In this document: in pieces, positions 18,347 to 29,590 of the stretch
Numbering within the stretch: the stretch's first letter is position 1
How the letters are laid out: each line of letters begins with the position of its first letter
Assembly (NCBI GenBank): GCA_017528205.1
Contig: JAFXPE010000037.1
Span: 1-59,122, forward strand
DNA: 59,122 nt
Reading direction: 5' to 3'
From: Alphaproteobacteria bacterium
GTDB taxonomy: Bacteria > Pseudomonadota > Alphaproteobacteria > RF32 > CAG-239
Program-made: the position numbers and the translations under genes
The notes under the pieces: generated by a model
Told to the model about the DNA's origin: nothing
The model's database searches: none
Seen by the model: the letters and a program-made list of their open reading frames with translations, nothing else

Positions 18347-18400
18347 CCTAATTTTTACATTAGGATTTTTCGGGGCTGCGAAACCATTTCCGCAACCCCG
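18347..18400 (-). promoter_or_regulatory. Two hairpins in the rpsO-pnp intergenic leader
   Basis: Hairpin 1: arms 18347-18352 and 18359-18364 (CCTAAT/ATTAGG). Hairpin 2: arms 18371-18380 and 18391-18400 with one mismatch and a ten-base loop. On the minus strand neither is followed by a clean T-tract, so RNA processing or autoregulation is more likely than termination (inferred from known PNPase leader control in E. coli). Confidence 0.6.
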
Positions 18401-18415
18401 TTAAATAAAACTCTA

Positions 18416-18685
18416 TTACTTACGCAAATCGAGCTTTTTAATAATGTCTTGATATCTTTCTTCGCTCATGCTCTTCAAGTGATCAAGCAAGTGACGACGA
18501 CGGCTTACCATCTTCATCAAACCTAAGCGAGAATGCAAATCTTTAGCGTGAACGTTAAAGTGTTCAATCAAAGCATTGATACGATATGTCCAAATGGCAA
18601 TTTGCACTTCCGGACAACCGGTATCATTTTCGTTGCGGCCATATTTAGCCACGATTTCTTTTTTAACTTCATTAGTTATCGACAT
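18416..18685 (-). CDS. rpsO: 30S ribosomal protein S15
   Basis: An 89-residue S15 with EVQIAIWTYRINALIEHF, RHLLDHLK and the LGLMKMVSRRR core that binds 16S rRNA. The length is exactly typical. Its start lies inside the 3' end of truB (14-bp overlap), and pnp follows, which is the classical truB-rpsO-pnp order. S15 autoregulation is known in other bacteria; no dedicated structure is evident here. Confidence 0.97.
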   Translation of the reverse strand: MSITNEVKKEIVAKYGRNENDTGCPEVQIAIWTYRINALIEHFNVHAKDLHSRLGLMKMVSRRRHLLDHLKSMSEERYQDIIKKLDLRK

Positions 18686-19607
18686 CTGTTAATTCCTTTT
18701 GTATTATGTTGTGAAAAACGCGTATCGGCGAGATTTTGCGCTCATCAATACGCACCAATGCAATCAAACAATTATGAAACATGGCCGCCGCCGTTTCCGC
18801 AGGTTCAACTCCGGCAAAATTCTTGGGCGAAAGCCCCTGTCCCACACTTAATTTTCTTGCGTCTTCGGCCGAAACAGCAATCTCCGCGATGTCGCGCAGA
18901 GATGTTTCAATCGGCAAAAGAGACTTGCGTCGCTGTTCTATATACTCTACTTTTTCTAAAGAATCCAGTAAAATCGTACTATCAAGCGAAAAATTTCCGC
19001 ATTTTGTGCGTCTGAGCTCGCTCAAATATCCCTTAGAGCCTAGAAATTCCGCCAAATCCGCGCCCAAAGTCCGCACATAAGTTCCTTTGGAGCAGCGCAC
19101 CTTAAATTTGGCGCTTTTTTCGTATTCGGCCAGCAATTTAAGGTCATAAATTTCAATTTCGCGCTCCGGCATTTCTATCGTTTGCCCTTTACGCGCCAAT
19201 TTATATGCCTCCTCTCCGTTAATCTTAATGGCCGAATACATCGGCGGTACCTGTTTTATTTTACCGATAAAATGCGGTATTGCCGCCAAAATTTCCTCTC
19301 GATTCGGAATTTTATCGCTGACGGCGATGATTTTTCCTTCGGTATCGCCGGTATCGGTTTGCGCCCCCCATTCAACCACAAACTCATACTCTTTTTCGCC
19401 GCCCATAACAAACGGCACCAACTTGGTGGCCTCACCGAAGGCAATCGGCAACACACCGGTGGCAAACGGGTCAAGCGTACCGGTATGGCCGTTTTTGTTG
19501 GCGTGCAACAACCAGCGGGTTTTCCCCACAACCTGCGTCGAGCCCATACCTTTGGGCTTATCAATCACGAGCCAACCGTCAACATCATCTGCCTTATTAT
19601 GCTTCAT
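18672..19607 (-). CDS. truB: tRNA pseudouridine(55) synthase
   Basis: A 311-residue enzyme that makes pseudouridine 55 in the T-loop of tRNAs. It shows DGWLVIDKPKGMGST and HTGTLDPFATGVLP, which carries the catalytic Asp, and KGTYVRTLGADL. A C-terminal PUA-like tail (EDARKLSVGQGL) is present. It overlaps rpsO by 14 bp. A good promoter lies just upstream at 19639-19666, so truB likely heads the truB-rpsO-pnp unit. Confidence 0.96.
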   Translation of the reverse strand: MKHNKADDVDGWLVIDKPKGMGSTQVVGKTRWLLHANKNGHTGTLDPFATGVLPIAFGEATKLVPFVMGGEKEYEFVVEWGAQTDTGDTEGKIIAVSDKIPNREEILAAIPHFIGKIKQVPPMYSAIKINGEEAYKLARKGQTIEMPEREIEIYDLKLLAEYEKSAKFKVRCSKGTYVRTLGADLAEFLGSKGYLSELRRTKCGNFSLDSTILLDSLEKVEYIEQRRKSLLPIETSLRDIAEIAVSAEDARKLSVGQGLSPKNFAGVEPAETAAAMFHNCLIALVRIDERKISPIRVFHNIIQKELTDVDN

Positions 19608-19638
19608 TTTTATCCTTATCTCAATTTTTTTCGCATTA

Positions 19639-19666
19639 GTTATAGCATAATTGATTGAAATTGCAA
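19639..19666 (-). promoter_or_regulatory. Sigma-70-like promoter for truB-rpsO-pnp
   Basis: Minus strand TTGCAA, 16-base spacer, TATAAC, about 30 bases upstream of the truB start. Confidence 0.6.
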
Positions 19667-19693
19667 CCGACTTTCATTGTAAATATTAGACTT

Positions 19694-19740
19694 TAAAAAA
19701 AATCCGCAGCAAATACCAACGGTATTTTACTGCGGATTTC
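19694..19740 (-). terminator. Strong intrinsic terminator
   Basis: Minus-strand stem AATCCGCAG (19701-19709 with 19730-19738) plus an inner AAATACC/GGTATTT stem, followed on the minus strand by a run of eight T. It ends the hypothetical gene at 19743. Confidence 0.9.
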
Positions 19741-19742
19741 TT

Positions 19743-20630
19743 TTAAACATGTACCAAATGGAACACGCTGTTAACACCAATTAACAATGTATTATCATTT
19801 TGGTCATAGGCTACTTTATCGGCTCCGTAAGGGCAAATATTATCAGCAAATGTATCCCCGTTAAATTTATGCAGGAAATACCTGCCGTTGCGACGGACAA
19901 CAAAAATGCCGGCTTTATCATATAAATCTACCTCTTCAACTTTGCCGAAATCAGCATATTTTCCTTGATGATAGATTTTGGTATTGCCCTGAATATCGGA
20001 ACAGAGTGCAAACTCCATATAATTACTGCATAAAATAAGCTGCTGGTGATTGAAAACACATTTTTCTTCCACACTGCCTGCTTTTGATGCTAAAGTATAT
20101 GCCACATAATGTCCCAAACCCTCCACCAGAAAAAAATCTCCTTTAAGGTGCATATTTTTTTCCGCATGCTCAAGTTCAAAAACTTTACGTCTGTCATATG
20201 TGTACACTGTCCACATACTGTCACAAGCCGTATATACAGCAAAATACTTTTCACTTCTGAGCAATTTTCTGCCGCATATGTAACCACTCTCTTCCTTACC
20301 GTTCCAAAAGGTAATACGATATCTGATATCGTTATCTATTTTCATATCTTCTATAATCATCCACATGTCACTAACCAATTCCACTTCAAAGTGGGCATTT
20401 TCGTGATTTAAGATGATTTTTCCGTCTAATGTCATCAGAGTATCCTGCGTCACAATCAAGTTTGCTTCCGGATAAACGTCCAAAACAGGCTGTGAATCAG
20501 GCAAAAACGGAAAAGGAGCTACTTCAAACGAATCACCTTGCATTCCTTTCGAAATTTGCAACAAACGAAACCTTGCGCCTTCTGTGATGCGCAAAAGGCC
20601 TACATCTTTAAATAATTTCTGTTCTGTCAT
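19743..20630 (-). CDS. Hypothetical protein, probably beta-rich
   Basis: A 295-residue protein with no signal peptide or membrane segment; family not recognised. The repeated short strand-turn pattern (ILNHENAHFEVEL, MWTVYTYDRRKVFELEHAE, KYADFGKVEEVDLYDKAGIFVV) resembles WG-repeat or propeller-like beta proteins, but no exact repeat is clear. Monocistronic: a strong terminator follows and 167 AT-rich bases precede it. The start at 20630 has no strong ribosome site. Function unknown. Confidence 0.7.
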   Translation of the reverse strand: MTEQKLFKDVGLLRITEGARFRLLQISKGMQGDSFEVAPFPFLPDSQPVLDVYPEANLIVTQDTLMTLDGKIILNHENAHFEVELVSDMWMIIEDMKIDNDIRYRITFWNGKEESGYICGRKLLRSEKYFAVYTACDSMWTVYTYDRRKVFELEHAEKNMHLKGDFFLVEGLGHYVAYTLASKAGSVEEKCVFNHQQLILCSNYMEFALCSDIQGNTKIYHQGKYADFGKVEEVDLYDKAGIFVVRRNGRYFLHKFNGDTFADNICPYGADKVAYDQNDNTLLIGVNSVFHLVHV

Positions 20631-20797
20631 AAAAATTTTCTAAAAATACTACTTTGCAACCAAGTGTACACCTAATTTTGAATTATGTCAATGATTATAA
20701 AACCTTTTTTATATATAATAAAAATTTGACATCCAAGATTATTGCTGATTTTTCAATCATTTTGCTTTATCCGTAACAATCAATATAAGTATGTGTT

Positions 20798-21355
20798 TTA
20801 TGATTTTTTTGACAAAACTTTGATTATTTCCGCTTGTTTTCCATTCAAAAAACAGCGCACATATTTTTCATCTTTTCTAAATTCGCAATAGTATCCGAAA
20901 AATGCGGAAAATATATTGATTTGGCTTTTATCATCGATGATTAAACAACTTTTTCCATACTTAATCAGCAAGGCATTTGCATAAACATACATTTTGCATC
21001 TGAAACCCTGAAAACGCAAACTGCCGACATAAACCATCCAACACTTAAAACAATGTTGCGGTTCGCCGTATTTTTTGACTTCGGTGGCAAATGAGTTCGG
21101 AAAATTTTCTCTGATATTCTTACGGCAAATATTCCATAAGATATCAATCAATATAAAAGCTGAAATTCCTAAAATTACCAAAAAGACCGGCAACGGAAAT
21201 TTTTCTTTAAATATCACAAAACCAGCTATCCCCAAAACATTAAGAATAAAAATAGCCAACAGACGAAATCTGTATGTATACCCCAAATCCTTAAAAGCAC
21301 CAGACGAACGCTTTATATCTTGTTTGAGAAGCTCTTTATAATCGTGCCATTTCAT
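20798..21355 (-). CDS. Hypothetical membrane protein with two N-terminal helices
   Basis: A 185-residue protein. Two adjacent transmembrane helices (about 31-50 and 54-75, LLAIFILNVLGIAGFVIF and LPVFLVILGISAFILI) are followed by a roughly 100-residue soluble part with scattered Cys and aromatic residues (HCFKCWMVY, YYCEFRKDEKYVRCF). The layout resembles a PH-like or bPH domain behind a helical hairpin, though this is only a guess. It begins 12 bp after ligA on the same strand, so it is probably read from the ligA promoter. Function unknown. Confidence 0.65.
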   Translation of the reverse strand: MKWHDYKELLKQDIKRSSGAFKDLGYTYRFRLLAIFILNVLGIAGFVIFKEKFPLPVFLVILGISAFILIDILWNICRKNIRENFPNSFATEVKKYGEPQHCFKCWMVYVGSLRFQGFRCKMYVYANALLIKYGKSCLIIDDKSQINIFSAFFGYYCEFRKDEKYVRCFLNGKQAEIIKVLSKKS

Positions 21356-21367
21356 TATTCTGATCTC

Positions 21368-23461
<2,094 letters not shown>

Positions 23462-23468
23462 TTAACTC

Positions 23469-23497
23469 AAGATATATTCTCCCTTGTCGAAAGTCAA
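23469..23497 (-). promoter_or_regulatory. Sigma-70-like promoter for ligA
   Basis: Minus strand TTGACT, 17-base spacer, TATCTT, 17 bases before the ligA start. Confidence 0.6.
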
Positions 23498-23525
23498 AAA
23501 CAAAAGCGTTTCTTTCCGCAATTTA

Positions 23526-23567
23526 AAAAAGTTTTCCCCGACACACGCCAAACGGCACACGTCGGGG
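23526..23567 (-). terminator. Intrinsic terminator after the small membrane protein gene
   Basis: CCCCGAC/GTCGGGG arms (23536-23542 and 23561-23567) with an inner GCC/GGC stem; on the minus strand it is followed by AAAACTTTTTT. Confidence 0.8.
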
Positions 23568-23572
23568 AAATC

Positions 23573-24040
23573 CTATGCGTAATCATCCTTTACCTTGGGT
23601 ATAAACGCGCTACATACGGCGAAAGCACCAAAGAGCACCAGCCCGGCACCCAAGAAAACATACCGGAAAGGATAAATAACATATTCCCAAACAAACGGGG
23701 CAAGCAACATCACTACAGCGATAAATACCGCAACTTCGACAGCCATCACCAACGCTTGTTTCAGGATATACACCAAACCTTTCAAGGTAGGATACACAAT
23801 TTTGATGTTTCTTTCAGCCAGTTCTTTTCTTTGTTGTTCACGCATTTCGCAAACCGCACTATGGCAGGTAAGCTGCATTTCATACAAGAACCACGTTGCC
23901 GCCACAAGTGCCAAAAGTGTAAAACAACCGCAACCCAGCGACCTTGTAGTCATTCCGCTTGCAATATAACACTCCGGTGACGTGCAAAGAACATAACCGA
24001 TAAAAACTAACGCAATTAATGCAATTTTTTTGTAACTCAT
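23573..24040 (-). CDS. Hypothetical membrane protein
   Basis: A 155-residue protein with about four hydrophobic segments: ALIALVFIGYVLC, FTLLALVAATWFLYEM, a long helix around MAVEVAVFIAVVMLL, and FLGAGLVLFGAFAVCSAF. A charged stretch (EMREQQRKELAERN) joins the second and third. Family not recognised. It is flanked by a strong terminator and by ychF, has no clear ribosome site, and appears monocistronic. Confidence 0.65.
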   Translation of the reverse strand: MSYKKIALIALVFIGYVLCTSPECYIASGMTTRSLGCGCFTLLALVAATWFLYEMQLTCHSAVCEMREQQRKELAERNIKIVYPTLKGLVYILKQALVMAVEVAVFIAVVMLLAPFVWEYVIYPFRYVFLGAGLVLFGAFAVCSAFIPKVKDDYA

Positions 24041-24140
24041 AATCGATATGTAAATTTGTGAATACTACCACATATTATACATTGATTACACTTTTTGTCA
24101 ATATTTTTGTGCAAGAATTTACAGAAAATATTTTGCCGAT

Positions 24141-25250
24141 TTATACATTAAACAGGAAATTCATTAAATCTCCGTCCTGAACCTGATAATCTTTGCCTTC
24201 GGAGCGAATCTTTCCGGCATCGCGACACCCCTGCTCACCGCCAAATTTAACATAGTCATCGTACGAGATGGTTTCGGCTCTGATAAAACCGCGTTCAAAG
24301 TCCGAGTGAATAATGCCGGCGCATTGCGGAGCCTTCATTCCCTTAACAAAGGTCCACGCTCTGACTTCTTTCGGACCGGCGGTAAAATAAGTTTGCAAAC
24401 CAAGCAAATTGTATCCGGCGTGAATAACTTTGGCCAAACCGGTTTCATCCAAGCCCAAAGCCGATAAAAATTCCTTTTTTTCTTCTTCGCTTTCAAGCTG
24501 TGCCACTTCCGATTCGATTTCAGCCGAAATCACCACGCTTTCCGCGCCTTCTTCCATTGCCATTTTCTTTACCGCTTCCGAAAATTTGTTGCCCACGGCC
24601 GCCGAACCTTCATCAACATTACAAACATACAACACCGGCTTAGAAGTGAGCAATTGCAACATTTTATAACACTTAAACGCCTCTTTGTCGGCTTCGTCCG
24701 GAGCGGCAACACGCGCCGGTTTTCCTTGTTGCAAAGCAGCTATAATCGGTTCTATAACCCGTACGCTGACGGCAGATTCCTTATCTCCGGCCTTGGCTTT
24801 TTTGCGCAATTGTTCAATTCTTTTTTCTAAAGATTCCAAGTCGGCAATCATCAATTCGGTTTTAACAATATCCGCATCACGCACCGGATCGACGCTACCC
24901 TCAACGTGGGTAATGTTGTCATCTTCAAAACAGCGCAAAACATGAATTACGGCATCGGTTTCACGAATATTGGCCAAAAACTGATTGCCCAAGCCCTCGC
25001 CTTTGGACGCACCTTTTACCAAACCGGCAATATCCACAAATTCCAACTGCGTCGGCACCACGTTTTTCGGCTTAACCATTTCCACCAACTTATCCAAACG
25101 CTTATCCGGAACCGCCACGCGTCCGGTGTTCGGCTCAATTGTGCAGAACGGAAAATTTGCCGCCTGCGCCGCAATTGTTTGCGTTAATGCATTAAAAAGT
25201 GTTGATTTACCGACATTAGGCAAACCGACAATTCCGCAATTAAATCCCAT
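24141..25250 (-). CDS. ychF: Redox-regulated ATPase/GTPase YchF
   Basis: A 369-residue OBG-family P-loop NTPase that binds ATP and associates with ribosomes. P-loop GLPNVGKST is at the N-terminus. DIAGLVKGASKGEGLGNQFL is the diagnostic switch region, followed by NVDEG, and the C-terminal TGS-like domain ends in the conserved VQDGDLMNFLFNV. GGAG lies seven bases before the ATG, and a consensus-like promoter is at 25281-25309. Confidence 0.97.
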   Translation of the reverse strand: MGFNCGIVGLPNVGKSTLFNALTQTIAAQAANFPFCTIEPNTGRVAVPDKRLDKLVEMVKPKNVVPTQLEFVDIAGLVKGASKGEGLGNQFLANIRETDAVIHVLRCFEDDNITHVEGSVDPVRDADIVKTELMIADLESLEKRIEQLRKKAKAGDKESAVSVRVIEPIIAALQQGKPARVAAPDEADKEAFKCYKMLQLLTSKPVLYVCNVDEGSAAVGNKFSEAVKKMAMEEGAESVVISAEIESEVAQLESEEEKKEFLSALGLDETGLAKVIHAGYNLLGLQTYFTAGPKEVRAWTFVKGMKAPQCAGIIHSDFERGFIRAETISYDDYVKFGGEQGCRDAGKIRSEGKDYQVQDGDLMNFLFNV

Positions 25251-25280
25251 TATCTTACTCCGTTTTTACAAGTTTTACAC

Positions 25281-25309
25281 TTTATAGCCAATTCTTAGCG
25301 CCATTGCAA
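25281..25309 (-). promoter_or_regulatory. Sigma-70-like promoter for ychF
   Basis: Minus strand TTGCAA, 17-base spacer, TATAAA, about 30 bases before the gene. Confidence 0.65.
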
Positions 25310-25338
25310 GCAGTATTTTCGTCTGCGCCCAAAATTGA

Positions 25339-25366
25339 AAAAAGAGGAAGTTTCCCTCCTCTTTTT
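25339..25366. terminator. Intrinsic terminator
   Basis: Ten-bp perfect stem (AAAAAGAGGA with TCCTCTTTTT), eight-base loop. Ends the cysteine-rich gene at 25389 on the minus strand. Confidence 0.85.
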
Positions 25367-25388
25367 CCGTTATATTTGTCGGCTCGTT

Positions 25389-26360
25389 TTAATGAGCTCT
25401 GCACAACGTTCTCGAAAGAATGGATTTGTTGTACCAAACTCTCGGGATAGCTCCGGTTGCTTCATAATACAAACTGCCGTCTTTGTTGGCATAATACGGA
25501 ATTGTACCGTAATAGTCATACATACGAATAATGGCGTTGTGATCAACCTTATCCCGCTCCCAATTCAACCACACATACACATGGTCGGCCAAATCGGAGC
25601 CGCTGCCGCCGTAAGAAATGAAATAACCGTCGTAACGTTGGCCGTAAATCGTAGAATAGGTTTCGTTCGGATCAAACATGCATTGACCGAGTTTGAATGC
25701 CTCTTCTTCGGTCGGAATTTCATCTATACCGCCGCAAGTCTTTACCGCACCGGCAAAATAATCTTTTTCTGCGTCAATACAATATTTGATGCCGTACTGA
25801 TCTTTCACCGCTTCACATTCTTCCTTGGAAAGCGGATCATAATTCGTAAACTTAAACTTGAAGCACAAATTGGCGCAATCTTCTTTAACCGGCTCGCATT
25901 CGCAAGTTTCTTCATTATAAATTTCCGTGCAAACTTTACATTCTTTCTGCGTGCACTTCTTTTCGCAAGAATAGCAGGTATCGCCGTAATCATCGGTTAT
26001 TTCCGTACAGGTATATTCCACACCTTCCTCATTTTCCGGCTTTATCCGCGACATTCCCATAGCTTCGCAAGTGCGCTTCGGTCTTTCCACACAACTGCAG
26101 GCATAGTGCATACCTTCATCATCTTTACAAGATTCACACATACAAGAATGATTTTCGTCCTCCGGCTCAAGTTTTTCCGTCAAATCAAAATATTCCGGAC
26201 ATTTGAAGGTAACTGTTTTTTCCACTTCATCAACTTTTACCGCTACTTTCATATCGCAATCGGCCTGATTCACGGCAAAACACACCTTAGCTTCGGCAAC
26301 CGAGGCCGAGGCCAAAAAGGCCAATCCGACAACACTCAATATACTGATTTTATTAAACAT
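25389..26360 (-). CDS. Secreted cysteine-rich protein, copy 1
   Basis: A 323-residue protein from ATG 26358-26360, with AGGAG seven bases upstream; an ATG five codons earlier overlaps that site. The signal peptide MFNKISILSVVGLAFLASAS ends at AEA, then KVC. The mature part carries around thirty Cys, with patterns CMCESCKDDEG, CYSCEKKCTQKECKVC and CECEPVKEDC. This suggests many disulphides or metal sites, but the family is unknown. The C-terminal third is Cys-poor and Tyr-rich (DGYFISYGGSGSD). The paralogue immediately upstream shares the signal peptide and the first 90 residues or so. Confidence 0.75.
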   Translation of the reverse strand: MFNKISILSVVGLAFLASASVAEAKVCFAVNQADCDMKVAVKVDEVEKTVTFKCPEYFDLTEKLEPEDENHSCMCESCKDDEGMHYACSCVERPKRTCEAMGMSRIKPENEEGVEYTCTEITDDYGDTCYSCEKKCTQKECKVCTEIYNEETCECEPVKEDCANLCFKFKFTNYDPLSKEECEAVKDQYGIKYCIDAEKDYFAGAVKTCGGIDEIPTEEEAFKLGQCMFDPNETYSTIYGQRYDGYFISYGGSGSDLADHVYVWLNWERDKVDHNAIIRMYDYYGTIPYYANKDGSLYYEATGAIPRVWYNKSILSRTLCRAH

Positions 26361-26433
26361 TTTATTTCTCCTCATTTATACTTCCGCAGTTTATGTCTTT
26401 GAAAAGCAAACTGCCGAAAGCATTTAATACAAA

Positions 26434-26459
26434 CGGAGGAGATTATCGCATCTCCTCCG
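26434..26459 (-). terminator. Hairpin between the two cysteine-rich genes
   Basis: Perfect nine-bp arms CGGAGGAGA/TCTCCTCCG, eight-base loop, and a weak T-rich tail on the minus strand. Confidence 0.65.
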
Positions 26460-26470
26460 CCGATATCAAA

Positions 26471-27265
26471 TTATTCTGCGCATTTTGCCGACGCGCCATG
26501 CGTTTCTCTGCACCATTTGCAGTAGTCAGCCACACATTCGCCGTCACAGCAGGAAAACTTGCTCTTATAACGGGTATCTGCCCATTCGTAAGTTTGTTTC
26601 GGCGTTCTGTAAGGACCGGCATCGCCGCTCGCTCCGCGATAGAATCCGCCGGTACCGTGTTTCAACTTATAGCGAGTACCGGTAACGCTGCAATCCGCCT
26701 TTCCGCCACATTCCAAACATTTGCCGTTGATGCAATACAAAGGAAGTTCAGAGCTTGATTTGCAATCGTTGTCGCCGCAACAGAACGAACCCCACCAACC
26801 GTCTCCGGTTACTTCTTTCTTTTGATAGCAGTCTTTACCGCAAATCTTGCCCATATAAGCACATTCTGTCTTAGTGGCCGTAACAGCAGGATTATCCGGT
26901 GCCTTAAACGGTGTGCTGGTACATCCGGCAGAACATTCTTCCACCCATTCGTGAGCAGCACAAGTGTCTGTGCATTCCGCATCTTTTTCGGTGCATTTGC
27001 AGTCATAGTGCGTGCCCGCATCATCGGTACACGCCTCGCAGGTGCATACATGATTTTCGTCTTGCGGTTGCATCACATCATTCAAATTGAACCGTGACGG
27101 ACAATGAAACGTTAAATCGCTGTCTATCGGTTTTTCCACATTTCCCACAATGGTTATATCACAATCATCTTGAGCCACGGCCAAACAAACTTTAGCTTCG
27201 GCAACCGACGCCGTTGTCCAAAAGGCCAAACCGACGATGCTTAATATACTGATTTTGTTAAACAT
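26471..27265 (-). CDS. Secreted cysteine-rich protein, copy 2
   Basis: A 264-residue paralogue of the neighbouring gene: signal peptide MFNKISILSIVGLAF...AEA, the same start of the mature part (KVCLAVAQDDCD), and the shared block PQDENHVCTCEACTDDAG. Beyond residue 95 the two diverge. This copy has its own Cys clusters (CCGDNDCKSS, CINGKCLECGGKADC, CCDGECVADYCKWC) that recall small disulphide-rich knottin-like repeats. GGAGAGG precedes the ATG. Probably an envelope or secreted structural or binding protein; function unknown. Confidence 0.75.
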   Translation of the reverse strand: MFNKISILSIVGLAFWTTASVAEAKVCLAVAQDDCDITIVGNVEKPIDSDLTFHCPSRFNLNDVMQPQDENHVCTCEACTDDAGTHYDCKCTEKDAECTDTCAAHEWVEECSAGCTSTPFKAPDNPAVTATKTECAYMGKICGKDCYQKKEVTGDGWWGSFCCGDNDCKSSSELPLYCINGKCLECGGKADCSVTGTRYKLKHGTGGFYRGASGDAGPYRTPKQTYEWADTRYKSKFSCCDGECVADYCKWCRETHGASAKCAE

Positions 27266-27361
27266 AAAACCTCTCCTTGTTTGTTATTTTTTATATCGTA
27301 ACACAATATAATCAAATTGTATATGAATTTTTTGTGACAATTTAACAACAAAAATCGAGGA

Positions 27362-29581
27362 TTATTTGAAGAATTTGTTATTTTTCGGAAAACCGAACGG
27401 AACTAATTTTCCGACCTGAGCCCGATGACCGAGCCAGGTTAGCAGCTCTTTTTCGGTGCTGATGCCGCCGGCACGATTGTAGCTGAAGCCTTCTTCTTCC
27501 TTAAAGAATTGAATATCGGAAATATTGCCGTCTTTGTATTTTTGCAACAATACGCCGTGTCCGCGCGCCATGGTTGGAATTTCTTCGGCCTTAAACACCA
27601 GTAATTTGCGATTTTCGCCGACAATTGCCACAAAATCTCCGGTTACTTTCAGACAGAACTTAATAACTTCGCCGTCCGCCACGTTCATAATTTTACGGCC
27701 GCTACGCGTTTGCGCCAAAATATGATTTTCGTCAACGATAAATCCGTAGGCCTTATCCGAAGCAATCAAATATTTAGCATCAGGTTCATACACAAACATG
27801 GCGACAATATCATCGTTTTGCGCCAAATCAATCATTAAGCGCACCGGTTGTCCGAAACCTCGCCCGCTCGGAATATCATTGGCGGCAATGCTGAAAAACT
27901 TACCTTTGTTATCGAGCAAAACGATTTTATCCGTAGTTTGAGCGTGAATGGCAAACAACAATGCATCGTCATCCTTAAATTTGAAGGCTTCGTTTAAATC
28001 CGCATAGCCCTTCAGACAACGAATCCAACCTTTTTGTGACAGAATTACCGTAATCGGCTCTTTTTCAATCCACACCTCCGGCGTAAATTCCACTTCTGCC
28101 GGCGGCTCGGCAATTTCCGTACGCCGTTTACCGAGAGCTGTTTTTTTGCTGTATTTTTCCTTAATACGCTTAATTTCTTCGGCTATCGCCGCCCAACGTT
28201 TGCTTTCATCGCCGATTAAAACTTCAAGTTCGGCTTTTTCTGCCAACAAATCAGCGTGTTCGTTTTGAATTTCCGCTTCGTCGAGTTTGCGCAAATTGCG
28301 CAATTTCATATTCAATATTGCCTCGGCCTGATTGTCTGTTAAATTGAAAGTCTGCATCAAAACCGGTTTTGGCTCATCTTCATAGCGAATAATGCGGATA
28401 ACTTCATCCAAATTCAAATAAGCGGTTAAATAGCCTTCCAAAATTTCAAGTCTTGCATTAATTTTATCTAATCTGTAATTGATTTTACGTAAAAAAACAT
28501 TATTTCGATGAATAAGGTAATCATGCAGAACTTGTTTTAGACTCATCACCCTTGGCACACCGTCCAAATCCAAAACATTCATATTCATATTGAACTTGGC
28601 TTCCATATCGGTTTGCCGATAAAGCTGCTCCATCAGCATTACCGGATCAACCGTACGGTTTTTCGGTTCCAACACAATCCGCACATCCTGAGCCGATTCA
28701 TCACGAATATCATTAAGCATCGGCAGTTTTTTATTGAGTAGCAACTCGGCGATTTTTTCAATCAACTTTGACTTTATAACCTGATACGGGATTTCGGTTA
28801 CCACAATTTGATACTGCCCGTGTCCCAAATCTTCGGTGTTCCACTTGGCACGAATGCGGAAATTTCCCTTGCCTTGCTTATAATTATTCAAAATTGTCTC
28901 AAAGGAATCCACAATCATACCGCCGGTCGGAAAATCAGGTCCTTTAACCTTGCGCACCACCGCTTCGTCATCACAATCGGGATTTTCTATCATCAACAGC
29001 AAGGCATCGCTGAGTTCGCTCAAATTATGCGGCGGAATATTGGTCGCCATACCCACGGCAATACCCATCGAACCGTTACACAGCAAATTCGGCACCATTG
29101 CCGGCATCACCACCGGCTCACTATCTTCTCCGTCATATGTATCCGTAAAATCCACCGCGTCGGCATTTAAGCCGTCCATCAAATCCATGGCAAATTCGGT
29201 CAGACGCGCTTCGGTATAACGCATTGCCGCCGCGCCATCACCGTCGATATTTCCAAAGTTACCCTGCCCGTCAACCAACGGATAGCGCACCGAAAAGTCT
29301 TGTGCCAAACGCACCATGGCGCCGTAAACCGCACTATCGCCGTGCGGGTGATACTTACCGATAACATCACCAACCACGCGGGCACATTTTTTGAAGCTGT
29401 TTTTCGGGTCCAAATGCAACTGTCGCATAGCATACATCAAACGCCTATGCACCGGCTTCAAGCCGTCACGAACATCCGGAAGCGAGCGGGAAACAATTGT
29501 CGACATGGCATACGACAAATAGCGCTTGCTTAATTCTTCGCTGAATTGCACGTCTTTTATTTTCTGTATTTCGTCTGCCAT
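27362..29581 (-). CDS. parC: DNA topoisomerase IV subunit A
   Basis: A 739-residue subunit that cleaves and rejoins DNA to decatenate chromosomes. It has [12 protein letters not shown], the winged-helix region [15 protein letters not shown], and [10 protein letters not shown] with the catalytic Tyr. The length and the C-terminal domain, which lacks a GyrA-box, favour ParC over GyrA. At residue 87 of this protein, the position equivalent to GyrA Asp87/ParC Glu84 of E. coli, the residue is Gly; Ser83 is kept. No parE is in the window. It lies nine bases after recO. Confidence 0.93.
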   Translation of the reverse strand: MADEIQKIKDVQFSEELSKRYLSYAMSTIVSRSLPDVRDGLKPVHRRLMYAMRQLHLDPKNSFKKCARVVGDVIGKYHPHGDSAVYGAMVRLAQDFSVRYPLVDGQGNFGNIDGDGAAAMRYTEARLTEFAMDLMDGLNADAVDFTDTYDGEDSEPVVMPAMVPNLLCNGSMGIAVGMATNIPPHNLSELSDALLLMIENPDCDDEAVVRKVKGPDFPTGGMIVDSFETILNNYKQGKGNFRIRAKWNTEDLGHGQYQIVVTEIPYQVIKSKLIEKIAELLLNKKLPMLNDIRDESAQDVRIVLEPKNRTVDPVMLMEQLYRQTDMEAKFNMNMNVLDLDGVPRVMSLKQVLHDYLIHRNNVFLRKINYRLDKINARLEILEGYLTAYLNLDEVIRIIRYEDEPKPVLMQTFNLTDNQAEAILNMKLRNLRKLDEAEIQNEHADLLAEKAELEVLIGDESKRWAAIAEEIKRIKEKYSKKTALGKRRTEIAEPPAEVEFTPEVWIEKEPITVILSQKGWIRCLKGYADLNEAFKFKDDDALLFAIHAQTTDKIVLLDNKGKFFSIAANDIPSGRGFGQPVRLMIDLAQNDDIVAMFVYEPDAKYLIASDKAYGFIVDENHILAQTRSGRKIMNVADGEVIKFCLKVTGDFVAIVGENRKLLVFKAEEIPTMARGHGVLLQKYKDGNISDIQFFKEEEGFSYNRAGGISTEKELLTWLGHRAQVGKLVPFGFPKNNKFFK

Positions 29582-29590
29582 GTATTCACC

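Noticed and set aside
18371..18400. Hairpin after rpsO as a plain terminator
   Set aside because: On the transcribed strand it is followed by A-rich sequence rather than a T-tract, so it was described as a regulatory hairpin.
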